Shown here: piece by piece, positions 1-8,503 of the stretch
How positions within the stretch are numbered: position 1 is the first letter of the stretch
How the letters are laid out: every line of letters begins with the position of its first letter
Assembly (NCBI RefSeq): GCF_000014805.1
Contig: NC_008570.1
Location: 2,981,001-3,045,000, forward strand
Direction of reading: 5' to 3'
Origin: Aeromonas hydrophila subsp. hydrophila ATCC 7966
GTDB taxonomy: Bacteria; Pseudomonadota; Gammaproteobacteria; Enterobacterales; Aeromonadaceae
DNA: 64,000 bases
Notes under the pieces: model-generated
The model's input: the letters and a program-made list of their open reading frames with translations, nothing else
Databases searched by the model: none
What the model was told of the DNA's origin: nothing
Program-made: the position numbers and the translations under genes

Positions 1-169
1 CCGCTACCAATACGATGGGAATGGAGATGGCAAACCCGATTTTAAAATGCTCAAGCTGCGTCAATATCTCATAAAAATGCAGCAGGACTGGCCAGTTGAG
101 CAAGAAGGCAAAGATAAATGCCAATAACAAAATAAATGGAACAATTCTTATTCTAAGAAAAGAAGGCAT
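1..169 (-). CDS. Phosphoethanolamine-lipid A transferase, MCR-3/EptA type (5' end only)
   Basis: Only the first 56 codons lie in the window; the rest is beyond base 1. The start is ATG at 169, with GGGAGA about 5 bases upstream. The peptide opens MPSFLRIRIVP, then a hydrophobic helix, then LNWPVLLHFYEIL and GFAISIPIVLVA. This is the layout of the first two membrane helices of EptA-family enzymes, which move phosphoethanolamine from phosphatidylethanolamine to lipid A at the periplasmic face of the inner membrane. From memory, the spelling is much closer to MCR-3 (MPSLIKIKIVP..., LHFYEIL, GFAISLPILLVA) than to enterobacterial EptA. The catalytic domain is not visible, so activity cannot be judged. 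The piece is more AT-rich than its neighbours. It is divergent from the COG4705 gene, with PmrA-like boxes between the two. Confidence 0.8.
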   Translation of the reverse strand, partial: MPSFLRIRIVPFILLLAFIFAFLLNWPVLLHFYEILTQLEHFKIGFAISIPIVLVA

Positions 170-352
170 GCATATCTCCCTGTTACGCTTCTTTATTACA
201 CGTCGAAATAGCCGAACCAGAGTCGACACGCCGATATTTGGCGCCGGATAGTAACAGCGTGCTGAAAACACCAAATATACTATTTTCAAATATCTTCAAT
301 AATGTGATGTATATCAACAATCATCAGCAAACTGACAGCCTAGCCGACGATA

Positions 353-369
353 CTTAAGGAAAAATTAAG
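353..369. promoter_or_regulatory. PmrA-box-like site 1
   Basis: The site reads CTTAAG, five bases (GAAAA), then ATTAAG. This fits the PmrA/BasR consensus HTTAAD-N5-HTTAAD at every defined position. CTTAAG is its own reverse complement and the second half becomes CTTAAT, so it also fits on the minus strand and could serve either flanking gene. It lies 183 bases upstream of the mcr-3/eptA-like start. No binding data; this is a motif match. Confidence 0.55.
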
Positions 370-468
370 ATACCCGTGTTATGCAATCGCTCAAAAAACA
401 GCCATGCATATACGACTCACCTCCCCGCCTCGCGCTCGCACCACTCTTTTTCAAGACGGCCGCTCGTC

Positions 469-485
469 CTTAAGTTTTGCTTAAG
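469..485. promoter_or_regulatory. PmrA-box-like site 2
   Basis: Two perfect CTTAAG half-sites are separated by five bases (TTTTG), again matching HTTAAD-N5-HTTAAD on both strands. The site ends 64 bases before the COG4705 start codon, a fitting distance for an activator site overlapping a -35 region. It is the better candidate to act on the plus-strand gene. Confidence 0.6.
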
Positions 486-549
486 ACTGCTCGGCGAGGC
501 TGTTCCCTGACGAGTCCTCGTCACACGACAGATGCGAGAGAGGGTTAAC

Positions 550-1329
550 ATGCACAACAGCAACAGCGCAGCAATCAGCAAGGTGCCAGAGATCACCCTG
601 GCGTTCTGGGTCATCAAGATTCTGGCGACCACCTTGGGGGAGACGGGGGGTGACGCAGTCTCCATGTCGATGGAACTCGGTTATCTGGTGAGCACGGCCA
701 TCTTTGCCGTAATTTTCTTCGTGTCGGTCAGCGCGCAGATCGCGGCAACCTCCTATAACCCCCTCCTTTACTGGACCACCATCATCGCCACCACCACGGT
801 CGGCACCACCCTGGCAGACTTTGCCGATCGCTCGCTCGGGCTGGGCTATGCCGGTGGTTCCACCCTGCTGCTGGCCTTGCTGATGGGCTCCTTCCTGCTC
901 TGGTATCGGCTGCAGGGCAGCATCTCCACCGGCAGCATTACCACGCCGCGCACCGAGCTGTTCTACTGGGTCACCATCATGTTCTCCCAGACACTGGGCA
1001 CCGCACTGGGTGACTGGACCGCAGACGAGGCCGGCTTTGGGTATGCAGGCAGCGCCGTGCTGTTCGGCGGCATGCTGGCCGCCATCGTGGCGACCTACTA
1101 CCTGACCCGGGTGTCGCGGACCCTGCTGTTCTGGGCCGCCTTCATTCTGACCAGGCCGCTGGGGGCTGTAGTGGGGGATTTTCTGGACAAGCCGCTCAGC
1201 AAGGGCGGGCTGGAGCTGAGTCGTTACTCTGCCTCCTTCACCCTGCTGGCAGCCATCGCCGCGCTGGTGCTGATCTCGACCCTGCGCAACCGGCAACCGG
1301 TTCGGGCTGAGCTCGATATCGAACAGTAA
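550..1329 (+). CDS. COG4705-family integral membrane protein (DUF347-type repeats)
   Basis: A 259-residue membrane protein of unknown biochemical role. It shows an internal repeat, each unit beginning with a variant of 'FWVIKILATTLGE-GGD': FWVIKILATTLGE near residue 20, YWTTIIATTTVGTTLAD near 75, YWVTIMFSQTLGTALGD near 140 and FWAAFILTRPLGAVVGD near 195. Each is followed by a hydrophobic span, giving about eight predicted helices. This repeat is typical of COG4705 / DUF347 proteins. I place the start at ATG 550, which has GAGAGAGGG upstream; an in-frame ATG at 532 has no good ribosome site. The gene is divergent from the mcr-3/eptA-like gene and has a PmrA-like box just upstream, suggesting an envelope-stress or lipid-A-linked role. 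That link is inference. Confidence 0.8.
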   Translation: MHNSNSAAISKVPEITLAFWVIKILATTLGETGGDAVSMSMELGYLVSTAIFAVIFFVSVSAQIAATSYNPLLYWTTIIATTTVGTTLADFADRSLGLGYAGGSTLLLALLMGSFLLWYRLQGSISTGSITTPRTELFYWVTIMFSQTLGTALGDWTADEAGFGYAGSAVLFGGMLAAIVATYYLTRVSRTLLFWAAFILTRPLGAVVGDFLDKPLSKGGLELSRYSASFTLLAAIAALVLISTLRNRQPVRAELDIEQ

Positions 1330-1414
1330 TCACGCAGCAAGTCAGCCCGGCCGCCTCTGGGTCGCCGGGCTGACTATGCTCTGTGGGAATTGATGCAAGG
1401 CAAGGCTCCCCCCG

Positions 1415-2629
1415 ATGACGACAGGCAACAGACAAGACCCGGCCCCACCCTCCCGCCAGATCCCGCGCGGGGTCTGGGTGCTGGGCTTCGTCAGCCTGCT
1501 GATGGACATCTCGTCCGAGATGATCCACAGCCTGCTGCCCCTGTTCATGGTGACGGTGCTCGGCAGCAGCGCCCTCACCATCGGGCTCATCGAAGGGATG
1601 GCGGAGGCCACGGCACTGATGGTCAAGGTCTTCTCCGGCACCTTGAGCGACTATCTGGGGAGACGAAAGGGGCTGGCTTTGCTGGGTTACGGGCTGGGAG
1701 CCCTGACCAAGCCGCTGTTCGCCATCGCCACTGGCAGCGGGTTGATACTGACCGCCCGCCTGCTGGACAGAATTGGCAAAGGCATTCGCGGCGCCCCCCG
1801 CGATGCGCTGGTGGCCGACCTCACCCCCCTTGAGCTGCGCGGCGCCGCCTTTGGCCTGCGCCAGTCCCTCGACACGGTCGGTGCCCTGCTGGGGCCACTG
1901 CTGGCCGTCGGATTGATGCTGCTCTGGCACGATGATTTTCGCGCCATCTTCTGGCTGGCGGTCATTCCTGGGCTGGCCTCGGTCGCCCTGCTCGCCATCG
2001 GCCTGCGGGAACCCAAAGAGAGCGACCGGCGCAAGCGCCGCAACCCCCTGCGACGCGACAACCTGCTCAGGTTGGGTAAACCCTATTGCTGGGTGCTGCT
2101 GATCGGCGCCCTGTTTACCCTGGCCCGCTTCAGCGAAGCCTTTCTGGTGCTGCGTGCCCAACAAAGCGGCATGGCGCTGGCGCTGGTGCCGTTGGTCATG
2201 GTGGCGATGAATCTGGTCTATGCCCTCAGCGCCTACCCGTTCGGCCGCCTCTCGGATCGCATGAGCCACCGCCTCCTGCTGATCTGGGGGTTGCTGATGC
2301 TGATTGCCGCCGACCTGGTGCTGGCGACCAGCACCCACTGGGTCGTACTGCTGGCAGGGGTGATGCTGTGGGGCATTCACATGGGAATGACCCAGGGGCT
2401 GCTGGCCGCCATGGTGGCCGCCACGGCCCCGGCGGATCTGCGCGGCAGCGCGTTTGGCTTCTTCAACCTCGTCTGTGGCCTCGCCATGTTGCTGGCCAGC
2501 CTGCTGGCCGGCCTGCTGTGGGACAACCTGGGCCCCGCCTTCACCTTCTACGCCGGCGCCGCCTGCTGCCTGCTCACTCTGCTGATACTCAGCAAATACC
2601 AGCCGCCAACATCCAGCACGGCACCATGA
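1415..2629 (+). CDS. MFS transporter
   Basis: A 404-residue major facilitator superfamily protein with about twelve hydrophobic helices. The loop between helices 2 and 3 carries the usual motif-A-like stretch (GTLSDYLGRRKG near residue 75), and a second half-motif, YPFGRLSDRMSHR, follows in the C-terminal half near residue 275. The conserved RLLDRIGKGIRGAPRDAL segment near residue 115 is typical of a proton-linked MFS subgroup whose substrate I cannot name. The gene lies 85 bases after the COG4705 gene on the same strand and could be co-transcribed. It ends at a strong hairpin shared with the converging tRNA. The ribosome site at 1415 is weak. Confidence 0.85.
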   Translation: MTTGNRQDPAPPSRQIPRGVWVLGFVSLLMDISSEMIHSLLPLFMVTVLGSSALTIGLIEGMAEATALMVKVFSGTLSDYLGRRKGLALLGYGLGALTKPLFAIATGSGLILTARLLDRIGKGIRGAPRDALVADLTPLELRGAAFGLRQSLDTVGALLGPLLAVGLMLLWHDDFRAIFWLAVIPGLASVALLAIGLREPKESDRRKRRNPLRRDNLLRLGKPYCWVLLIGALFTLARFSEAFLVLRAQQSGMALALVPLVMVAMNLVYALSAYPFGRLSDRMSHRLLLIWGLLMLIAADLVLATSTHWVVLLAGVMLWGIHMGMTQGLLAAMVAATAPADLRGSAFGFFNLVCGLAMLLASLLAGLLWDNLGPAFTFYAGAACCLLTLLILSKYQPPTSSTAP

Positions 2630-2655
2630 CCCGAAAACACCGGCGTCCGGATAGC

Positions 2656-2692
2656 AAATGCCCCGGCAACCAAGTTGGTTGCCGGGGCATTT
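2656..2692. terminator. Bidirectional terminator between the MFS gene and tRNA-Ser
   Basis: A perfect 16-bp inverted repeat with a 5-base loop (AAATGCCCCGGCAACC / GGTTGCCGGGGCATTT). It sits between the converging MFS gene and tRNA-Ser, just beyond the 3' CCA of the tRNA. Confidence 0.85.
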
Positions 2693-2699
2693 CTGAAGA

Positions 2700-2787
2700 T
2701 GGCGGAGGAGGTGGGATTTGAACCCACGGATGGTCGCCCATCGCCGGTTTTCAAGACCGGTGCATTCAGCCGCTCTGCCACCCCTCC
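2700..2787 (-). tRNA. serT: tRNA-Ser(UGA)
   Basis: On the minus strand the 88-base sequence folds as a class II tRNA. The acceptor stem is GGAGGGG paired with CTCCTCC (one G-T), followed by discriminator G and an encoded CCA. The anticodon loop CTTGAAA gives anticodon TGA, reading UCA serine codons. There is a long variable arm, and the T-loop region reads GGTTCAAATCC. Its place next to yccA matches serT in Escherichia coli. The hairpin at 2656-2692 terminates it. Confidence 0.97.
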
Positions 2788-2970
2788 GAACGGCGTGCAT
2801 ACTACGTCAGCCCCTTGTTCATATGCAATACATATTTGATTTGGGATAGTAGGGGGCAAGAGGGTGGGGTGGGGCTTGAAATCAGCGCTCGTCATCCCGA
2901 CATTCAGTGCATACAATGCGTTAACGAGGCGGATTGCCGCCTCACCACGGAAATCAAGAGGACACCCAAG

Positions 2971-3627
2971 ATGGATACCCGTTCTATCTATACCGGCACC
3001 CAGAGTGCCGCGCGCGATACCAACAAGGTACTGCGCAACACCTATATGCTGCTCTCCCTCACTCTTGGCTTCTCTGCCGTGGTGGCCGGGGTAGCCACCG
3101 TGATGAACATGCCGCCCCTGCACTGGGCCATCTTCCTCATCGGCGTCTACGGTCTGATGTTCCTGACCGAGAAGAATCGCGAAAACGGCATGGGGCTGGT
3201 GTTCACCTTCGCCCTGACCGGTCTGCTGGGCTATAGCCTGGGCCCCATCATCAACATGTACATGAACAACGGCGGCGGCGAGATCGTGATGACCGCGCTC
3301 GGCGGCACCGCGCTCACCTTCTTCGGTCTGTCGGCCTATGCCCTGACCACCAAGCGTGATCTTTCTTTCATCGGCGGCATGCTGTTCGTCGGTTTCTGGG
3401 TACTGCTGGTGGCCATGATCGCCAACATCTTCCTGCAGATGAGCGCCCTGAGCCTGGCCCTGTCCGCCATGTTCATGCTGTTCTCCTCCGGCGCCATCCT
3501 GCTGACCACCCAGCAAATCGTGCGCGGCGGCGAGACCAACTACATCTCCGCCACCGTCACCCTGTACGTCTCTATCTACAACATCTTCCTGAGCTTGCTG
3601 AGCCTGCTTGGCGGCAACCGCAGCTAA
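2971..3627 (+). CDS. yccA: YccA, Bax1-I family modulator of FtsH protease
   Basis: A 218-residue inner-membrane protein of the Bax inhibitor-1 family with seven predicted helices after a short N-terminal cytosolic segment (MDTRSIYTGTQSAARDTNKV). In E. coli, YccA binds FtsH and limits degradation of membrane substrates such as SecY; I assume the same role from family membership. ATG 2971 follows AAGAGGA; upstream in-frame codons have no better ribosome site. A terminator follows the stop directly. Being beside tRNA-Ser(UGA) and close to tusE matches the E. coli neighbourhood. Confidence 0.95.
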   Translation: MDTRSIYTGTQSAARDTNKVLRNTYMLLSLTLGFSAVVAGVATVMNMPPLHWAIFLIGVYGLMFLTEKNRENGMGLVFTFALTGLLGYSLGPIINMYMNNGGGEIVMTALGGTALTFFGLSAYALTTKRDLSFIGGMLFVGFWVLLVAMIANIFLQMSALSLALSAMFMLFSSGAILLTTQQIVRGGETNYISATVTLYVSIYNIFLSLLSLLGGNRS

Positions 3628-3633
3628 TCAAAC

Positions 3634-3655
3634 ACCCCGCTTCGGCGGGGTTTTT
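3634..3655 (+). terminator. Terminator after yccA
   Basis: CACCCCGC, loop TTCG, GCGGGG, then a run of five T: a classic intrinsic terminator 7 bases past the yccA stop. Confidence 0.9.
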
Positions 3656-3790
3656 ATTGGCACCTGTTTCTGTCAGGATAAGTTGTAAATCAAGGATATG
3701 AAGCGAAGTGGCCCTGATCCAAATCAGGGCCGTTTCGTTGTTGACCGGTTATGCTCTGGTTTTCGTTTCGCTCAAGGGTTGCGCTCTCCC

Positions 3791-5944
3791 ATGCCCATGG
3801 ATTTCTCTGGCCTGTTGCGCCGTTTGCTGACTGACAGTCATATCTATTTCGCCCTCAAGGTACTGCTGGCCATCATGGGGCTGCTTGCCTTCACCCTGGC
3901 GACCGGCGACATCCAGCTCACCGTGCTGCTCTCCCTCGGGGTGGTGGCCGGCGCCATCGCCGAGACCGACGACAGTTTGTGGGGCCGGGTCAAGAACCTC
4001 GCCATGACCCTGCTCTGCTTCCTGTTCGCTTCCCTGTGCGTGCAGTACCTCTTCCCCACTCCCTGGCTGTTCGCCCTGGGGCTCGCGGGCTCCACCTTTA
4101 TCTTCGTGATGGTGGGGGCGCTCGGTCAGCGCTACGCCACCATCAGCTTCGGCTCCCTGCTCATCGCCATCTACACCATGCTGGGGGCCGCCAAGGCGCC
4201 GGATCTCTTCTATCAGCCGCTGGCACTCGGCGCCGGGGCACTCTGGTATGGCCTGGTGTCGCTGGTCTGGCTCTGGCTGCTACCCTACAAGACCCTGCAC
4301 GAACAGCTGGCCCAGAGCTACTTTGCCCTCTCCCGCTATCTGCTGGAAAAATCCCGCTTCTTTCCGGCCGACGAGCACGGCGCCCAGGCCATTCGTCACA
4401 ACCTGGCCCAGCTCAACATCAACTTGGTCAACGCCCTGACGCTCACCAAGTCGGCGCTCAACGCCCGCCTCAGCACCCGCCACCGGGCCTCCCCCGAGCT
4501 GGCCAGCCTGCTGCGCCTCTACCTGCTGGCGCTGGAGATCCACGAGCGGGCCACCTCCAGCCACTACCCCTACAGCAAGCTGGAGGCCGAGCTCAAGCAG
4601 GGCATCGTGCTTGACGGCTTTCAGGAGGTGTTCCTGCAGCTCTCCGAGGCGTGTCAGCGGCTCGGCTACGCCATCCTGGTGCACAAGCCCTATGCCCACA
4701 ACAAGCGCATCCACTGGACGCTGGAGGCCCTCGGCGATCAGCTGGAGTTCACCCACCTCAAGCAGCACTACCCGAAGACCCTGCTGACGCCGATGAAGTT
4801 TCTGCGCCGCAATCTGGCCAGCATCAACCAGTTGCTGCAAAGCGCCGAGGAGCTGCAAAATCCCGAGCAGGCCCCGCAGAGCCTGCCGCCCCTGGCCCGG
4901 CCTGCCCGCCTGCCGCTGCTGACCCAGCTCAAACAGCATCTCACCCCAAACTCCATGGTGTTTCGCCATGCCCTGCGGCTGTCGCTCGGGCTGGTGGTGG
5001 GCTATGGCATCTTGCAGGCGTTCCACCTGGACAAGGGCTACTGGATCCTGCTGACCGTGCTGTTCGTCTGTCAGCCGAGCTACAGCGCCACCCGTCGCCG
5101 GCTGGTGCAGCGCATGCTCGGCACCTTCGCCGGCCTGCTGGTGGGGATCCCGGTGCTCTGGTTGTTCCCGGAATTGCACGTACAGCTGGTGGTGATGGGG
5201 CTGGCCGCCTTCCTCTTCTTCACCCAGGTGCGCAGCAACTACAGCGCCGCGGTCTGCTTCATCACCCTCTACGTGTTGATGGCGTTCAACCTGCTGGACG
5301 GCATCGGCTTCGCCATCCTGGGGCCGCGCATGCTCGATACCTTCCTCGGCTGCCTGCTCTCCTACGCCCTGGTGGCCTGGCTGTGGCCGGACTGGCAGTA
5401 CAAGCGGCTGCCGACCCTGATCGCCAATTCGCTCTCGGCCAACGCCCGCTACCTCTCGGCGGTGCTCGCCAGCCTGCAGCAGCAGCGGGATGAGTCCATC
5501 GACTACCGGGTAGCGCGCAAGAGCGCCCATCTGGCGGACAGCGAGCTGGCCATGGCCTGGCAGAGCATGCTGGTGGAGCCGCAAAAGCGTCGTCGCTTCC
5601 TCGATCTCTGCTTCACCCTCACCTGGCGCAACCACGCCCTGCTCTCCTACATCTCGGCGCTGGGCGCCCATCGCGACAAGCTGGAGGCCATCGGCGAGCT
5701 GGACGAGATCAGCCGTCACCTGAGCCACACCCTGGAGCGGGCTGCCGGCCACCTGGCGGGAGAGATGCCGGAACAGATCGAGGGGCAGTGCCCGGTCATC
5801 ACCCCGGACAGCAGCGAGGAGCAGCTGATGCTGACCCAGCAGCTCAACCTCATCAGCCAGCTGGCGGATGAGTTGCTCACCCTGGCCAACGAGAGCCGGT
5901 TGCTCACCCGGGAACAAGGCGCTACCATGCCCGCCCAATCCTGA
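3791..5944 (+). CDS. yccS: YccS/YhfK-family inner-membrane protein
   Basis: A 717-residue protein with two blocks of membrane helices (about residues 20-170 and 400-530). Each block is followed by a soluble helical region, as in YccS and the related FUSC (aromatic acid exporter / aluminium resistance) family. Recognisable stretches are [20 protein letters not shown] near residue 110 and [20 protein letters not shown] near residue 415, both close to E. coli YccS. The substrate is unknown. Homology begins around [10 protein letters not shown], so ATG 3791 (or 3797) is preferred to the open frame starting at 3698. tusE follows after 20 bases, probably in the same transcript. Confidence 0.9.
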   Translation: MPMDFSGLLRRLLTDSHIYFALKVLLAIMGLLAFTLATGDIQLTVLLSLGVVAGAIAETDDSLWGRVKNLAMTLLCFLFASLCVQYLFPTPWLFALGLAGSTFIFVMVGALGQRYATISFGSLLIAIYTMLGAAKAPDLFYQPLALGAGALWYGLVSLVWLWLLPYKTLHEQLAQSYFALSRYLLEKSRFFPADEHGAQAIRHNLAQLNINLVNALTLTKSALNARLSTRHRASPELASLLRLYLLALEIHERATSSHYPYSKLEAELKQGIVLDGFQEVFLQLSEACQRLGYAILVHKPYAHNKRIHWTLEALGDQLEFTHLKQHYPKTLLTPMKFLRRNLASINQLLQSAEELQNPEQAPQSLPPLARPARLPLLTQLKQHLTPNSMVFRHALRLSLGLVVGYGILQAFHLDKGYWILLTVLFVCQPSYSATRRRLVQRMLGTFAGLLVGIPVLWLFPELHVQLVVMGLAAFLFFTQVRSNYSAAVCFITLYVLMAFNLLDGIGFAILGPRMLDTFLGCLLSYALVAWLWPDWQYKRLPTLIANSLSANARYLSAVLASLQQQRDESIDYRVARKSAHLADSELAMAWQSMLVEPQKRRRFLDLCFTLTWRNHALLSYISALGAHRDKLEAIGELDEISRHLSHTLERAAGHLAGEMPEQIEGQCPVITPDSSEEQLMLTQQLNLISQLADELLTLANESRLLTREQGATMPAQS

Positions 5945-5964
5945 CAGGCCACAAGGAGCCCACC

Positions 5965-6309
5965 ATGTCCGAGCATCACCAGCTGGAATTCAACGGCCAA
6001 CTCATCGAAACCGATGCCAAGGGTTATCTGCTCAACAGCAACGACTGGAGCGAGGCGCTGGCACTGGTACTGGCCGAACAGGAAGGTATCGTGCTGGAAG
6101 AGCCGCACTGGGAAGTGGTGCGCTTCGTACGCGCCTTCTATCTGGAGTTCAACACCTCCCCCGCCATCCGCGCCCTGGTCAAGGCGATGGAGAAGCAGTA
6201 CGGCCCCGAGAAGGGCAACAGCCGCTACCTCTACAAGCTGTTCCCGGAAGGGCCAGCCAAGCAGGCCACCAAGATTGGCGGCCTGCCCAAACCGGTGAAA
6301 TGCATCTAA
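5965..6309 (+). CDS. tusE: TusE, sulfur carrier for tRNA 2-thiouridylation
   Basis: A 114-residue DsrC/TusE-family protein. It takes sulfur from TusBCD and passes it to MnmA for 2-thiolation of U34 in Lys, Glu and Gln tRNAs. The C-terminus [10 protein letters not shown] carries the essential penultimate cysteine (C113). The second cysteine found in true DsrC, about ten residues earlier, is absent, which points to TusE. The stretch [15 protein letters not shown] is diagnostic. ATG 5965 follows AAGGAG. It shares a bidirectional terminator with dedD. Confidence 0.95.
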   Translation: MSEHHQLEFNGQLIETDAKGYLLNSNDWSEALALVLAEQEGIVLEEPHWEVVRFVRAFYLEFNTSPAIRALVKAMEKQYGPEKGNSRYLYKLFPEGPAKQATKIGGLPKPVKCI

Positions 6310-6351
6310 AAAAATACCGCGCCCATCCAAGATGCAGCGCGGTATTTTTTT
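6309..6351. terminator. Bidirectional terminator between tusE and dedD
   Basis: A stem of 14 bp (AAAAAATACCGCGC / GCGCGGTATTTTTT) with a 14-base loop, flanked by A and T runs. It serves the converging genes tusE and dedD. Confidence 0.9.
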
Positions 6352-6366
6352 ACCTTGTCGACCCTC

Positions 6367-7167
6367 TTAGGGGTTGTAAGCCACCACGGAACCACTCAAG
6401 CCGGTCATCTGGCCGATGCGGCTCTGCATGCCCTGCAGCTTGGCCTTGGAGACATCCGGCCCGATGAAGACCCGGTTGAGCTGACCCTGGACCGGCGTGC
6501 GCGGCGAGGTGTGAGCCGAGTAGCCCGCAGCCCGCAGCTTGCCCACCAGCGCATTGACGCTGTCGACGTTTTTGAAGGCGCCGAGCTGCAGGATCCAGCT
6601 GCCCTGGGCCGGCGCAGTAGCCGCTGGCGCCGGGGCGGTCGTCGTGGTCGGTTGTCCCATCTTGCTGGCGATGAGATCGTCCATCGACTTGATCTGGCCC
6701 GCCTGCGGCTTGTTCTCAACCGGTTTTTGCACCTCGACCGGCTTGGGTGGCACCACCTTGGGCTTGGGCTGCTCCACCGGTTTCTTGGCGATCACTTCAG
6801 GCTTGGGCTGGGGCTTGACCACAGGCGGAGTGACGGGCTGGGTCACCGGCTTGGCGGCCGGTTGCTGCACCGGCGGCTGGCCCTGCTTGGCCCCCAGGGT
6901 TACCGGCTCAGATACCTCTTCCACCTGCCACTGCTGGGCAGCAGAGGCCTGCTGCTGGCTGGCCAGGTGCTCCGCCGGCAAGGTGCTGGCGGCCGATACC
7001 TGCAAGGCAGGCTTGGCGGGCTCCAGCTCCGGGCGCAGCGGGATCTTGGCAAACGCCTCTTCCTTCTGCTCCAGCTTGTGGCCGTCCATCAAATCCGGCA
7101 GAAAAATGACAACCAGGGCCACCAGGATGACGGTGCCCACCAGACGGTTTTGAAACTTAGAGGCCAA
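6367..7167 (-). CDS. dedD: DedD, SPOR-domain cell-division protein
   Basis: A 266-residue bitopic protein. It begins ASKFQNRLVGT, almost identical to E. coli DedD, followed by one membrane helix (VILVALVVIFLP) and a long proline/lysine/glutamine-rich periplasmic linker. A C-terminal SPOR domain (about residues 185-266, starting WILQLGAFKNVDSVNALV) binds denuded septal peptidoglycan. The preferred start is TTG at 7167: GGTAGGA lies 6 bases upstream and it aligns with the E. coli start. A further TTG at 7194 is less likely. It is the last gene of the truA-accD-folC-dedD series; cvpA and purF, which follow in E. coli, are not here. Confidence 0.92.
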   Translation of the reverse strand: MASKFQNRLVGTVILVALVVIFLPDLMDGHKLEQKEEAFAKIPLRPELEPAKPALQVSAASTLPAEHLASQQQASAAQQWQVEEVSEPVTLGAKQGQPPVQQPAAKPVTQPVTPPVVKPQPKPEVIAKKPVEQPKPKVVPPKPVEVQKPVENKPQAGQIKSMDDLIASKMGQPTTTTAPAPAATAPAQGSWILQLGAFKNVDSVNALVGKLRAAGYSAHTSPRTPVQGQLNRVFIGPDVSKAKLQGMQSRIGQMTGLSGSVVAYNP

Positions 7168-7241
7168 GTTGAATCCTACCTTTACGTAACTCAATATGCG
7201 ATTCGGCTCCCCGCCAGAGGGCCGGGGAGCCGGGGTGTGGC

Positions 7242-8501
7242 CTAGACGGCGGCACCCGCCAGAATGTCGGCAACAGTGTAAAACGAACCAAACACAATGA
7301 CCATATCATCAGGACTCGATGCGGCCAACGCCGCAGCATAGGCCTGCCCCACGCTGTCAAAGGTGGTCGCCGGCCCCCGCTCGCTGCCAAGGGCTCCAGC
7401 CAGCTGAGCCGCGCTCGCCGCCCGCGGGCCGGTCAGGCTGGCCAGATACCATTCGCCGATGAGGCCATCGAGCTCGCCGAGCGACCCCGCCATGTCCTTG
7501 TCCTTGAGCATGCCGACCACGGCGCGGCGCACGCCGGTGCAGGGCATCTTGCGCAGCTGGGCTGCCAGATAAGCCGCCGAATGGGGGTTGTGGGCCACAT
7601 CGACGATGACCAGCGGGTCGCTTTGCAGTTGCTGCATCCGCCCCGCCAGCCGGGCATTGGCCAGCCCTTGCCGAATAGCCTCTTCCGGCAGCGGCAGACC
7701 GAGGGACTCCAGCGCCGCCAGCACGGTGACCGCGTTCATCAGCGGCAGGGCCGGTTTGGGCAGGTCGAGCCACTGATGAAGGCCGTGATAATCCCAGCCG
7801 GTGTCGTGCTCATCACCACGAAAATCAATGCCGACCTGACGCAGGCAGGCGCCGAGGCGGGCAGCCTCGCTGGCGATGGTGACGGGCGGATTGGGCTCAC
7901 CGCTGATGGCGGGTTTGCCGGCGCGATACACCCCCGCCTTCTCCACCGCCACCGCCTCGCGGGTATCCCCGAGCCAGTCGCAGTGATCGAGCGCAATGGA
8001 GGTGATCATGGCGACATCGGACTCCACCACATTGGTGGCATCGAGCCGACCGCCCAGCCCCACTTCCAGCAGCAGCACATCCGGCGCGGCGCGGCGGAAC
8101 AGCCACAAGCCCGCCAGGGTGGCGAACTCGAAGAAGGTAAGGGCAATTTCGCCGCGAGCCGCTTCCACCTCGGCAAAGGCGGTGCAGTGATCGCTGTCGG
8201 CCAGTTCGGCCCCGTTGATCCGCACCCGCTCGGTGAAGCGCAGCAGATGGGGAGAGGAGTAGACGCCGACCTGGTAGCCGGCGTCCATCAGTATGCTGGC
8301 CGCCATGGCACAGCTGGAGCCCTTGCCGTTGGTGCCCGCCACCGTGATCACCTTGAACGGCAGGTGGGTTAAGCCCATGCGGCGGGCCACGGCGCCGACC
8401 CGATCCAGCCCCATGTCGATGTTGACCGGGTGGATCTGCTCCAAATAAGAAAGCCAGTCGACCAGCGACCGGCTTTGGGATTGTTGCATGTTGGAACTCA
8501 T
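7242..8501 (-). CDS. folC: FolC, dihydrofolate synthase / folylpolyglutamate synthase
   Basis: A Mur-ligase-family ATPase of 419 residues that adds glutamate to dihydropteroate and then to folates in the cytosol. Visible signatures: the P-loop TVAGTNGKGSS near residue 54, YSSPHL near 82, EVGLGGRLDATN near 145 (FolC-specific), the TSIALDH segment near 165, and VDVAHNPHS near 300. ATG 8501 has GAAGAG 5 bases upstream, inside the end of accD. A GTG at 8507 overlapping the accD stop (GTGA) is an alternative. Translational coupling with accD is likely. Confidence 0.95.
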   Translation of the reverse strand: MSSNMQQSQSRSLVDWLSYLEQIHPVNIDMGLDRVGAVARRMGLTHLPFKVITVAGTNGKGSSCAMAASILMDAGYQVGVYSSPHLLRFTERVRINGAELADSDHCTAFAEVEAARGEIALTFFEFATLAGLWLFRRAAPDVLLLEVGLGGRLDATNVVESDVAMITSIALDHCDWLGDTREAVAVEKAGVYRAGKPAISGEPNPPVTIASEAARLGACLRQVGIDFRGDEHDTGWDYHGLHQWLDLPKPALPLMNAVTVLAALESLGLPLPEEAIRQGLANARLAGRMQQLQSDPLVIVDVAHNPHSAAYLAAQLRKMPCTGVRRAVVGMLKDKDMAGSLGELDGLIGEWYLASLTGPRAASAAQLAGALGSERGPATTFDSVGQAYAAALAASSPDDMVIVFGSFYTVADILAGAAV

Positions 8502-8503
8502 CT

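Larger units (their letters stand above)
170..549. other. Divergent AT-rich intergenic region carrying PmrA-like boxes
   Basis: A 380-base gap between the mcr-3/eptA-like gene (minus) and the COG4705 gene (plus). It has no credible gene. It is AT-rich from about 170 to 420 and returns to GC-rich near 430. It holds two direct-repeat sites at 353-369 and 469-485, listed separately. Promoters for both flanking genes must lie here; I could not place convincing -10/-35 pairs. Confidence 0.7.

Noticed and set aside
2656..2790. Possible integration (att) site at tRNA-Ser
   Set aside because: No integrase and no duplicated tRNA 3' end in the neighbourhood; flanks are core genes.
481..3516. Long minus-strand open frames opposite the COG4705, MFS and yccA genes
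   Set aside because: Gln/Gly/His-rich translations typical of shadows of GC-rich genes; one runs through the tRNA gene.
4280..5938. 552-codon minus-strand open frame opposite yccS
   Set aside because: Shadow of yccS with atypical composition and no start signals.
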